A DNA stretch of 7,634 bases from Oscillatoria sp. Prado101 (GCA_025454445.1 JALOOK010000215.1:1-7634), one strand, 5' to 3'; positions 1 to 6,554 are shown, counted from the stretch's first letter. The notes: generated by a model not told the origin, from the sequence alone. A program made the numbers and translations.

Positions 1-120
1 GGCGACAGCCGCCCCTCCTATCGCGACGAAGTCCGCCGCCCCGCCAGAGGCGACTACCGCACGCCGCGCACCAACACTTCCTCGGATGAGTGGGATGATC
101 AAGATGAGGACTGGTTCTAA
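1..120 (+). CDS. dnaK: C-terminal end of a probable DnaK (Hsp70) chaperone, 5' truncated by the window
   Basis: The first 117 bases read open in frame 1 as 39 residues and stop at TAA 118-120. The tail is rich in Arg, Pro, Tyr and Asp and ends in an acidic run closing with DEDWF. From memory, several cyanobacterial Hsp70 proteins have low-complexity acidic C-terminal tails of this kind. The next gene on the same strand is a J-domain protein, which fits a dnaK-dnaJ order. If correct, the product is the ATP-dependent cytoplasmic chaperone whose ATPase the J protein stimulates. No nucleotide-binding or peptide-binding domain lies inside the window, so the identity rests only on tail composition and the neighbour. 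Another protein with an acidic disordered tail remains possible. Confidence 0.6.
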   Translation, partial: GDSRPSYRDEVRRPARGDYRTPRTNTSSDEWDDQDEDWF

Positions 121-121
121 T

Positions 122-142
122 TTGTCAGGGGTCATTGGTCAG
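122..142. repeat. Three degenerate heptamers just after the first stop codon
   Basis: TTGTCAG, GGGTCAT and TGGTCAG follow each other without a gap directly after the TAA. The first unit is the exact reverse complement of CTGACAA at 352-358, so this triplet is an inverted partner of the one before dnaJ. Short tandem heptamers (STRR-type) are a known feature of cyanobacterial genomes. Assignment to that class is by inspection. Confidence 0.45.
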
Positions 143-145
143 GAG

Positions 146-205
146 GTTCGCAGTTGGGCTGCACGCCGTACCCGCTAGGTTCGTTTTTGGGCTGCACGCC
201 CTAGC
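146..205 (+). repeat. Two copies of the dispersed GTTTGTAGTTGGGC hairpin repeat (TGCACG loop subtype)
   Basis: Copy one spans 146-167 and copy two 179-201. Both have a GTTCG-type head followed by TGGGCTGCACGCC. Each can fold with GGGC pairing to GCCC or its variant. Copy two also lies inside an outer stem, GCTAGG (174-179) with CCTAGC (200-205). The same family recurs at 3566-3590, 5925-6130 and 7482-7504. Lying between the probable dnaK and dnaJ, these hairpins could affect transcript processing, but nothing in the sequence proves it. Confidence 0.7.
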
Positions 206-337
206 AACTAGGCAACTGCGCCAGAATTAGCCATCGCCCCGGCACAAGAAAAGCCTGCCAGCCGATCCGCTGGCAACTGGCACCCAATAGCAACGCTAAC
301 CAGAAAAGCCCTACAGGCGTACCGCCTTTCCCACCCA

Positions 338-358
338 CTGACACCAGACAACTGACAA
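338..358. repeat. Three heptamers abutting the dnaJ start codon
   Basis: CTGACAC, CAGACAA and CTGACAA run up to and include the A of the dnaJ ATG. They occupy the place where a ribosome binding site would lie, and no Shine-Dalgarno sequence is visible. The unit CTGACAA is the reverse complement of TTGTCAG at 122-128, so this intergenic region is framed by inverted heptamer triplets. Confidence 0.45.
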
Positions 359-1368
359 TGCAGAACTTTCGGAACTACTACGAGATTTTGGGAGTTCCCA
401 GAGATGCCACCGCCGAGGAGATTAAAAAGGTCTACCGGCGGCTCGCCCGGCAGTATCACCCAGACCTGAATCCGGGAAACAAACAGGCAGAGGAAAAATT
501 TAAGGATATCGGCGAGGCTTACGACATTCTCTCCGATACCGACAAGCGGGCGCAATACGACCAGTACAGCCTGTTCTGGAAGCAGAAAGGCTTCCAGGGA
601 AGGCAGCCCGGGCGCTCTCCCGCCCCAAAAAGCTGGAACATCCGCGCCGTCAGCACCGGCACCCGCAAGTCAGAAGAGGTGGATTACGGCCAGTTTCCCG
701 ACTTTAACAGTTTTGTTGACCAGCTGCTGGGCCGACGCGGCAGCGCCGAGCCAGTCTCCACCCCACCCCCGGGCTCCCGCCTCCGCACCGATTCCCCCGA
801 CTCCTTCCGCCCCGGAACTACCAAAACCGCCTACATCGCCGGCTCTCGCGCCGCCCGCCGCGACGTGGAAGCTCGCCTGACCCTGCCCCTGGAAAAAGCC
901 TATCTGGGAGGAAATGAACGGATTCGCCTGGAAGACGGTCGCTCTCTCGAAGTAAACATGCCTTCTGGAATGGTAACTGGACAGCGAATCCGCTTGAAGA
1001 GTCAAGGAATAGCCGGCGGGGATCTTTATTTGAAAATTACCGTAGCCCAGCATTCCTTTTTTAAGCTGCAAGGATCTGACATCTGCTGCACGCTGCCCCT
1101 GACACCCAGCGAGGCGGCGCTGGGAGGGCGGGTAGAAGTGCCAACCCTGGACGGGCTGGTGAAAATGACTGTACCGCCAGGGGTCAGGTCTGGGCAACGC
1201 CTGCGCCTTGCCAACATTGGCTACCCCACCGGCAGCGGTAGTCGCGGCGACCAGATTGTCGAGATCCAAATTGCAGTTCCGAGAGAGTTGAGCCAACAAG
1301 AACGGGAACTCTATGAAAAGCTGCGTCAAGTTGAAACTTTCAACCCCAGGCAGGATTTCCCCGTGTAG
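358..1368 (+). CDS. dnaJ: J-domain co-chaperone, type II DnaJ / CbpA-like (336 aa)
   Basis: The protein starts with a J domain at about residues 5-70, with the HPD tripeptide at residues 34-36. HPD is the element that triggers ATP hydrolysis on Hsp70. A linker rich in Ser, Pro, Gly and Arg follows (about 71-168), then the two beta-rich substrate-binding C-terminal domains from about residue 169 to 325. There are no CXXCXGXG repeats, so the zinc finger is absent and this is a type II (CbpA-like) protein, not classical DnaJ. Its length is normal for that class. The ATG at 358 is chosen because the J domain begins directly after it, although no Shine-Dalgarno is seen. It probably works in the cytoplasm with the Hsp70 whose gene seems to end at 120. 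The 237-base gap holds repeat hairpins, so co-transcription is uncertain. I see no CIRCE operator. The symbol is generic; several J-protein paralogues per genome are usual in cyanobacteria. Confidence 0.93.
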   Translation: MQNFRNYYEILGVPRDATAEEIKKVYRRLARQYHPDLNPGNKQAEEKFKDIGEAYDILSDTDKRAQYDQYSLFWKQKGFQGRQPGRSPAPKSWNIRAVSTGTRKSEEVDYGQFPDFNSFVDQLLGRRGSAEPVSTPPPGSRLRTDSPDSFRPGTTKTAYIAGSRAARRDVEARLTLPLEKAYLGGNERIRLEDGRSLEVNMPSGMVTGQRIRLKSQGIAGGDLYLKITVAQHSFFKLQGSDICCTLPLTPSEAALGGRVEVPTLDGLVKMTVPPGVRSGQRLRLANIGYPTGSGSRGDQIVEIQIAVPRELSQQERELYEKLRQVETFNPRQDFPV

Positions 1369-1405
1369 CGGTTAAAAAACAGCGACAGTGCCAAAAGCAC
1401 GCATA

Positions 1406-1428
1406 AAAGAAAAGATGATGTTTTCTTT
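1406..1428. other. AT-only hairpin downstream of dnaJ
   Basis: AAAGAAAA (1406-1413) and TTTTCTTT (1421-1428) form a perfect 8-bp stem with a 7-base loop about 40 bases after the dnaJ stop. The stem has only one G-C pair and no clean U-tract beyond the arm. It is a poor intrinsic terminator, but it is the only stem-loop I noticed close behind the gene. Confidence 0.3.
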
Positions 1429-1494
1429 AGCTCTCTCTGACTAGAGCGCGAGTTTATAAAGTAATTGTTGAGCTGCTGCAGTCGGTGATCAACC

Positions 1495-1523
1495 CGGTTT
1501 CTCTTGCTGAACCGAGAAAACCG
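1495..1523. repeat. Short interspersed inverted repeat (CGGTTTCTC type)
   Basis: CGGTTTCTC (1495-1503) pairs with GAGAAAACCG (1514-1523) with one bulged base. Repeats built from GAGAAACCGG and its complement are common between cyanobacterial genes. Only one copy is seen in this window, so family membership is from memory. Confidence 0.4.
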
Positions 1524-1568
1524 ATTTCTGGCAGCCCTCACTTATTCTTGACAAACACCCTCTTATGG

Positions 1569-1680
1569 TATAGCACTAACCACTTAGGGCGCGGACATGG
1601 GCCAGAACGCATGCATGTCATCATTACATGCGCCATGCCCCATGCCCCATGCGCCATGCCATGAATGTCCTCACCGAGCG
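1569..1680. repeat. Heptamer-rich palindromic repeat, copy A
   Basis: The left end reads TATAGCACTAACCACTTAGG and continues GCGCGGACATGGGC. The right end reads GCGCCATGCC followed by ATGAATGTCCTCACCG. GGACAT on the left and ATGTCC on the right are inverted, so the unit can close on itself. The core holds tandem CCATGCC-type heptamers at about 1631-1660. Copies with the same left end occur at 2588 and 6184; the long right end is shared with 6184. The right edge lies 10 bases from the MITE-like element at 1691. I see no coding content. Confidence 0.65.
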
Positions 1681-1690
1681 TGAATACTGC

Positions 1691-1823
1691 TATATCCCTC
1701 TTCTGTCACTTTGGGGCAATTTGACTTTCGAAAGCGCCATTTCAGGCAACGACAGAAGAACGCGCTTTCGCGTCCCGCTTGCGCAAGCGGGCTTTCACCC
1801 TTGTTTGACAGAAGAGGGATATA
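1691..1823. mobile_element. 133-bp MITE-like element with perfect 18-bp terminal inverted repeats
   Basis: TATATCCCTCTTCTGTCA at 1691-1708 is the exact reverse complement of 1806-1823. Inside lie a perfect 18-bp palindrome, CCCGCTTGCGCAAGCGGG (1774-1791), and a 9-bp pair, CGAAAGCGC (1729-1737) with GCGCTTTCG (1762-1770). The motif GACAGAAGA also recurs inside at 1751-1759. The outermost TATA could represent a TA target duplication flanking ends that begin TATCCC, which would fit mobilisation by an IS630/Tc1-type transposase; this is inference. The element is far too short to encode a transposase. A long open frame crossing it (1628-1936) looks accidental. Confidence 0.7.
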
Positions 1824-1855
1824 AGATAAGCCGGCAAGCGGCGGGAGACAGTTCC

Positions 1856-1884
1856 TTGACAAGCGCCGACTCTCAAATTAGGCT
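1856..1884 (+). promoter_or_regulatory. Possible sigma-70 type promoter for the exported protein gene
   Basis: A consensus -35 TTGACA (1856-1861) is followed 17 bases later by TAGGCT (1879-1884), a weak -10. It would start transcription about 95 bases before the ATG at 1984. It lies just beyond the MITE-like element, so the element's insertion could have reshaped the promoter region. Confidence 0.35.
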
Positions 1885-1983
1885 AAATTCAGCCCTTCGA
1901 TACAGCCGGTGCAACCTCGTCGCATCCCTGTGCTAGCATAGAAATCTAACACCTACCTCGGTCAATAGTCACTACCACAAACG

Positions 1984-2568
1984 ATGAAACCCCCAACGTT
2001 AGTGCCTGGACTGGCACTCAGTTGCCTCAGTAGCTTGTTTATAAATGCCGGAATTAGGCAAGTCGCTATCGCACAGTCAGCAGGAGACAACCTAACTCCC
2101 GCTCAAATCGATCAGCTACAGTCCACAGGCGTAAAAATTGCCGTCCCTACCTATATACCAGATGGATTTCAAGTCGCCGAGATTGAAGTAAAACCCTGCC
2201 CAAATGGTGCCCGCCGCTGCCGGTTTGGCCCCAGTTACACAATTACCTACCGCAACGCCGGCGGTTATAATTTTAGTATCCAGTCGGCTAGCGGCGGTTT
2301 CGGAGGTCCTGTTTTAGCCTCCAAGTTACCTATCAATTCTCCGCTTTTTGGTAGGGAGTACGTCCTCTATTACGGCAAATATCCAAATGTCAGCCCACCG
2401 AAAGAGGGTATGTTTTCTGACTGGATGAAAGGGGATGAGGGCCAATACTATATGTTTCTGGAAAACGATAGTTACCTCAGCCCCGCAGAAGCCGTCCGGG
2501 TAATAGAATCTCTGCAATATTTAAACCCAGGCTCCACTCCCGGTAGGGTGCCTGACGCTACCTGGTAG
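1984..2568 (+). CDS. Exported protein of unknown function (194 aa)
   Basis: I do not recognise a named family. The N-terminus has a short basic start and a hydrophobic stretch, then AIA-QS, a plausible signal peptidase I site after residue 30, so the mature protein would lie in the periplasm or outside the cell. The mature part opens with LTPAQIDQLQSTGVKIAVPT and a TYIPDGF segment, resembling small cyanobacterial secreted proteins with a PxYxPxGF turn before beta strands. Cys72 and Cys79 are seven residues apart and could form a disulfide. The C-terminal part ends in a short amphipathic helix (SPAEAVRVIESLQYL). The ATG at 1984 places the signal peptide correctly, but no Shine-Dalgarno precedes it. 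The last nine codons fall within a 22-base-period direct repeat, so the native C-terminus may have been altered. Protein reality is likely; function is unknown. Confidence 0.8.
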   Translation: MKPPTLVPGLALSCLSSLFINAGIRQVAIAQSAGDNLTPAQIDQLQSTGVKIAVPTYIPDGFQVAEIEVKPCPNGARRCRFGPSYTITYRNAGGYNFSIQSASGGFGGPVLASKLPINSPLFGREYVLYYGKYPNVSPPKEGMFSDWMKGDEGQYYMFLENDSYLSPAEAVRVIESLQYLNPGSTPGRVPDATW

Positions 2569-2582
2569 GGTGCGTGAAGCTT
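2542..2582. repeat. Two direct copies of GGTAGGGTGC at the 3' end of the exported protein gene
   Basis: GGTAGGGTGCCTGACGCTA (2542-2560) and GGTAGGGTGCGTGAAGCTT (2564-2582) are direct repeats with a 22-base period. The TAG stop codon at 2566-2568 lies in the second unit. GTAGGGTGCGT-type units are frequent interspersed repeats in cyanobacteria (from memory). Confidence 0.5.
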
Positions 2583-2587
2583 TGTTC

Positions 2588-2690
2588 TATAGCAGTAGGC
2601 CGGGCGCGGACATGGGCCATAACGCATGCATGGCCAGAACGCATGCATGGCATTGGGCAAAAGCTATGAGTCTTTCCTATGCGCCATGCC
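2588..2690. repeat. Heptamer-rich palindromic repeat, copy B
   Basis: The left end TATAGCAGTAGGCC and GGGCGCGGACATGGGC matches copies A and C. The core contains a short duplication of AACGCATGCATGGC and the right part holds GCGCCATGCC. The terminal ATGTCCTC segment seen in A and C is missing, so this copy looks truncated or diverged on its right side. Confidence 0.55.
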
Positions 2691-3166
2691 CTATAAACTT
2701 AATGATTTTCTTAAAAGCAAGTTGATGGCGGGTATTTCCTGCCCCTTACCGTTTGGCGCAAGCAGGACCGGCGAACTAACAGAGCGCGTTTCCCCCGCTG
2801 CAATTCACTCACCCTTCAGGATATCTGCGCAGCACGCAGTTTTTTATCCGGTAGGAACATTTCTCTCTCGTATTTATTTCAATCCTTTGTTTCAATCCCG
2901 GTGTCAGGATTCACTCTCGCCCGCTGCTTTTGGCGGCTTCTGCCATTCTTCAGGGGGATTTCCGCACCGCTTCCAGAGGCCAAATCTGGCCTGAAACTGC
3001 CAGCTGCCGCTGTTGCGCTATAGCACAGGCATTCTCCTTTCTCACATTACTGCCTGGTGTGTTTGCCTTCTCAGGATGCTGCAAGGGAGCGTCACTGCAA
3101 CCTCACCGCACTGCTGCTGGATTGCCGGAAAGCTGTCAGTTAAAGTTACTCTCAAACCGACAAAAC
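2691..3166. other. Intergenic stretch with no convincing gene
   Basis: Open frames crossing this interval give low-complexity proteins without recognisable motifs and overlap each other. A small perfect hairpin, AGGCCA-aatc-TGGCCT, lies near 2977-2992. I see no RNA gene or transposase. It probably contains the upstream region of the kinase pseudogene and may hold eroded sequence I cannot identify. Confidence 0.5.
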
Positions 3167-3171
3167 AGGAG
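3167..3171 (+). promoter_or_regulatory. Ribosome binding site that supports the GTG start of the kinase remnant
   Basis: AGGAG lies nine bases before GTG 3181. The protein from this GTG begins with a short charged N-terminus and then a membrane segment, as expected for a sensor kinase. This makes GTG 3181 preferable to earlier start codons in the same frame. Confidence 0.6.
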
Positions 3172-3565
3172 AACTTTACTGTGACCAAAAACTGGCGCAA
3201 TCCCATTGCACGGGCTCGATTAATAGGCTTGCTTATCGTTTTTATTTTACCCTTTACATTAGCAGTATATCAACTTATTTACGAAATAAACGGTCAGATA
3301 GAGTTCGCGCATAAAGAACGACTGGGACTGGAGTACACCCAGCCTTTAATACAGCTTTTATAAACTTTCGTACAGGAGCGCGGCGCGGTAAATGCCGGCG
3401 CGACCGGCAGTGCGGATTTACCGGCAAATTTCAGAGTCAAGCGAGAGGAAATATAAACTCATTTCGGGGCACTTGAACGAGTGGAGCGAAAGCTGGTAGG
3501 AACCCTAAAAACCGCTGAAATATGGAATCCCTTAAAAGAAAAGTGGCAGCAGATAAAATGCCTGA

Positions 3566-3590
3566 TTGGGCGTGCATCCCAACTACAAAC
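3566..3590 (-). repeat. Copy of the dispersed hairpin repeat inside the kinase pseudogene
   Basis: Read on the minus strand this begins GTTTGTAGTTGGG and ends CGCCCAA, the same family as 7482-7504 (differing at one base over 23) and 146-201. TTGGG (3566-3570) pairs with CCCAA (3578-3582) around a 7-base loop. It sits exactly where the kinase sensor domain jumps from frame 1 to frame 2 and where sensor sequence seems to be missing. Confidence 0.75.
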
Positions 3591-5739
3591 TTGAGGTGCA
3601 GTTTACGGTTGACCAGCAAACAGTCAATCTGGAAAGCCTGGATATTCAACCGGCAGACTATTTGGCAACCGGCAGCAAAGCCCTAGAGGTTCAATTCCAA
3701 CTCTATGACGCTGCAGTTACAGCCCGGCGCGGATTATTGCAAGAAGGCACAGATCGGCTGGAACAGAAAAAATTGCAAGTTCAGATTTTCGCTTTGCTCA
3801 TAGCGGCGCTCGCCATTTATGTTTTTATCGCCTACGCACGCAATCTAGCCCTCGCGCAAACGAGCGGAAGAGGCGCGGCGGCAAGCGGAAGCGCAATATC
3901 GCAGCATATTTGAAAACGCTGTTGAGGGGATTTTCCAAACCACGCCCGACGGAAAGTACATGAGCGCCAATCCCGCAACCGCACGCATCTACGGTTACTC
4001 CTCACCTGAAGAACTCATTCGCACAGTGCGCGACATTGGGCAGCAGCTGTACGTCAATCCTGAGCGGCGAGCCGAATTCCTTCGCCTGATGGAAGAGCGA
4101 GACACGGTAGAGGGGTTTGAGTCGCAAGTCTATCGTAAAGATGGCAGCATTATCTGGATTTCGGAAAACGCCAGCATCCATCAGAGACGAAAGCGGTGAT
4201 GTTCTCTACTATGACGGCACCGTTTCTGAGATCGCTCAGCGCCTGCGGGCGCAGGAAGAATTGCAGCAGGCAAAAGAAGCTGCGGAAGCGGCTAACCGGG
4301 CGAAAAGCACTTTTCTGGCGAATATGAGCCACGAACTGCGCACGCCACTCAACGCTATTATTGGCTACAGTGAAATGCTGCAAGAAGAAGCCCAAGACTT
4401 TGGGTATGAAGATATCGTTCCCGATCTGGAGAAAATTCGCTCCGCCGGCAAACACCTGCTGGCTCTGATTAACGACATCTTAGACATTTCTAAAATTGAA
4501 GCCGGTCGCATGGATCTTTACCTGGAAACTTTCCAGATTTCGGATCTGATTTCGGAAGTTGAGGCAACTATTTTACCACTGGTTGAGAGAAACCGCAATA
4601 CCCTGAAAGTGGAGTGCGACCGGCATCTGGGCAGCATGCGGGCGGACCTGACGAAATTGCGCTGCTACGCTGTTCAACCTGCTGAGCAATGCCGCCAAGT
4701 TCACCGAAGGGGGGACAATTACTCTGGCGGTGAGCCGGGAACTGGCGTCTTTACCGGATGCTGGGGGCGCAATGCCTGATGCCAGAAGCCCGCAGATCGT
4801 CTTCCGCGTCACCGACACCGGCATTGGCATGAGTGTGGAGCAGCTGAAAAAGGTGTTCCAGCCGTTCACCCAAGCTGACGTCTCCACGACGCGCAAATAT
4901 GGCGGCACCGGCTTGGGGCTGGCAATCGCCCGCCACTTCTGCCAGATGATGGGCGGCGACATTGAGGTGGAAAGCCGTGAGGGTTTTGGCTCCACTTTCA
5001 CCATCCGCTTGCCAGAACGGGTGAGGGAAGAAGAAGAAGAAGAAAAAGAAGAAGTCGTCAAAAGTGTGCGGCCCGCATTTGTGAAAAACTTGGCGGGAGG
5101 CGATGTAGCGGAGGGGCGACCGGCTGCTAAATCGCCAGCTGCAGCCGGGGAAAGCACGTTCACCGTTTTGGCCATAGACGACGATCCGGCAGTAGGCGAG
5201 CTAATTGCCCGCCGGTTAACCAGGGAAAAGTTTCGTGTTGAGATAGCGGCTTCCGGGGAGGAGGGGCTGCAGCTGGCGAGAACTCTCCACCCGGATGCGA
5301 TTGTGCTAGACGTGCTGATGCGGGGGATGAATGGCTGGGCGGTGCTCTCGGCGCTGAAAGCCGAGCCGGACCTGGCTGAGGTGCCGGTGATTGTAGCCTC
5401 CTCCCTGGACGATAAAAATTTCGGCTTTGGCTTAGGGGCGGCGGACTACCTGACCAAACCCATCGACCGCAACCGCCTCCTCACCCTGTTGCGCAAGTAC
5501 AAGAAACCATGCAACCAAATTCTGATTGTGGAAGACGATGGGGCAACCCGCGATCGGGCTGCGGCGCATGGCGCGAAAAAGAGGGGGTTGGTGTTTTGGA
5601 AGCGGAAAATGGCCTGGAAGCGCTACAGCTGTGCCAGGAGCTGCCGGATTTGATTTTGCTGGATCTGATGATGCCCCAGATGGATGGTTTCCAGGTGATT
5701 GCCGAATTGCGCAACAGTCCGCAAACGCGCTCGCTGCCG

Positions 5740-5747
5740 GCGATCGC
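5740..5747. other. HIP1 octamer GCGATCGC
   Basis: GCGATCGC occurs inside the second receiver region of the kinase remnant. This octameric palindrome is strongly over-represented in many cyanobacterial genomes, so it supports the taxonomic reading. A single copy is weak evidence alone. Confidence 0.6.
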
Positions 5748-5924
5748 GATCACAGCAATGGATCTCACGCCTGAGGATTACCAACTCCTCAATGGCTGTG
5801 TGGAGCAGATATTCCTCAAGGATGCCAAAAGCCCGGATCAACTTGTTAACGAAGTTTGCGACTTGGTGATTGCCACCTTGCAAACAAGCGAGGTGCCCTA
5901 GCCACAACAAACGGCGGTGGACAT

Positions 5925-6130
5925 GTTTGTAGTTGGGCTTCAGCCCAAGAGGTTTGTAGTTGGGCTTCAGCCCAAGAGGTTTGTAGTTGGGCTTCAGCCC
6001 AAGAGGTTCGTAGTTGGGCGTCGGCCCAAAGTTTGTAGTTGGGCGTCGGCCCACAGTTTGTAGTTGGGCGTCGGCCCACAGTTTGTAGTTGGGCGTCGGC
6101 CCAAGAGGTTCGTAGTTGGGCTTTAGCCCC
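5925..6130 (+). repeat. Tandem array of eight hairpin repeats (25-27 bp units)
   Basis: Units start with GTTTGTAGTTGGGC or GTTCGTAGTTGGGC, close with GCCCAA or GCCCA, and have short tails. Unit starts are 5925, 5952, 5979, 6006, 6031, 6056, 6081 and 6108. Units 1-3 have loop TTCA and are identical over 27 bases. Units 4-7 have loop GTCG; units 4-6 are 25 bases with AA or CA tails and unit 7 is 27. Unit 8 has loop TTTA and a diverged end. TTGGGC and GCCCAA form the stem. A further degenerate head, GTTTGTAGCTGGGC, lies at 6167. There are no unique spacers between units, so this is not a CRISPR array. It begins 24 bases after the kinase remnant's stop. Confidence 0.9.
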
Positions 6131-6183
6131 AGCAGCTGGCCCCGCCTCAGGGACAATTTTGATTATGTTTGTAGCTGGGCTTT

Positions 6184-6319
6184 CTAGCACTAGCCACTTA
6201 GGGCGCGGACATGGGCATTGGGGCAGTCGGCAATGGGGCATTGGGCATGATCAGATGCCCCATGTCTGGGGCCATGCGCCGGGGGCCATGCGCCATGCCA
6301 TTAATGTCCTCGCCGGGCG
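6184..6319. repeat. Heptamer-rich palindromic repeat, copy C
   Basis: This is the longest copy. The left end CTAGCACTAGCCACTTAGGG, then GCGCGGACATGGGC, matches copy A. The right end GCGCCATGCCATTAATGTCC and TCGCCGGGCG also matches A. The core contains ATTGGGGCA and ATGGGGCA heptamer variants, and an internal ATGGGGCA/TGCCCCAT pair (about 6234 and 6255) can form a stem. Copy C follows the hairpin array almost directly, so two repeat families are stacked here. Confidence 0.65.
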
Positions 6320-6554
6320 AGTTGAAAGGGCCACCTCGGCACCCCGGACGCGGTGCTGAAATCGCCACGGTCAGCACGACCGGCACCCCTCCGGAGCTAT
6401 TACTTGATTGTTCAAAAGGAAATATAGGCAATATAAGTGCTGTGCGATTCAAAAATAATTGGTTTAAAATATTAAAATTAGAATATTTACGAGTTATCGC
6501 TTTGCTATGCGGCAGTGCTGTCGAGGTGCGGGACATTTGCCGGCACACCGCCTG

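Larger units (their letters stand above)
3181..5901 (+). pseudogene. Decayed membrane-bound hybrid sensor histidine kinase (PAS-HisKA-HATPase-REC-REC)
   Basis: Domains can be followed across frames. There is a first membrane segment (3223-3276) and the start of a helical sensor domain. Frame 1 then has TAA at 3361 and 3454 but still reads through to about 3565 with sensible sequence (RGAVNAG, EKWQQIK). A copy of the dispersed hairpin sits at 3566-3590. After it frame 2 gives the end of the sensor (LDIQPADY) and a second membrane segment (about 3785-3835). Single-base +1 shifts follow near 3848, 4178, 4665, 5552 and 5575. Between them lie PAS (IFENAVEGIFQTTPDGKY), the HisKA H-box (MSHELRTPLN, about 4324), the N-box (LLSNAAKF), the G boxes (DTGIGM, GGTGLGLA), REC1 (about 5160-5500, IDDD, VLD, TKP) and REC2 (VEDD, LLDLMMP). 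It ends at TAG 5899-5901. A poly-Glu linker (5027-5054) joins kinase and REC1. The intact protein would autophosphorylate its H-box His and pass phosphate to REC aspartates. As it stands no full product can be made. Confidence 0.88.

Noticed and set aside
1548..1574. Promoter TTGACA / TATAGC after dnaJ
   Set aside because: The spacer is only 15 bases, the -10 lies in the repeated left end of copy A, and the next gene starts about 400 bases on.
1628..1936. Open frame of 102 codons
   Set aside because: It runs through the heptamer repeat and the whole MITE-like element, so its sequence is explained by repeats.
2626..3184. Overlapping open frames before the kinase
   Set aside because: They lack domains, begin inside a repeat, and have compositions unlike the real proteins here.
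3566..3913. Separate small membrane protein starting at TTG 3566
   Set aside because: The start lies inside the inserted hairpin repeat, and the rest is clearly the end of the kinase sensor domain plus its second membrane segment.
3181..5901. Programmed frameshifting that keeps the kinase alive
   Set aside because: Two in-frame TAA codons, an apparent internal deletion and five shifts at sites without slippery heptamers make productive recoding implausible.
5925..6130. CRISPR-like array
   Set aside because: Units are joined end to end with no unique spacers of constant length, and each unit is itself a hairpin. No cas-like gene lies nearby.
5623..6241. Minus-strand open frames with repeated peptide motifs such as AEAQLQTSW and PNYKPLGLK
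   Set aside because: The peptide repeats are only the hairpin array read in reverse, and one frame runs into the kinase remnant. No start signal or domain supports a protein.
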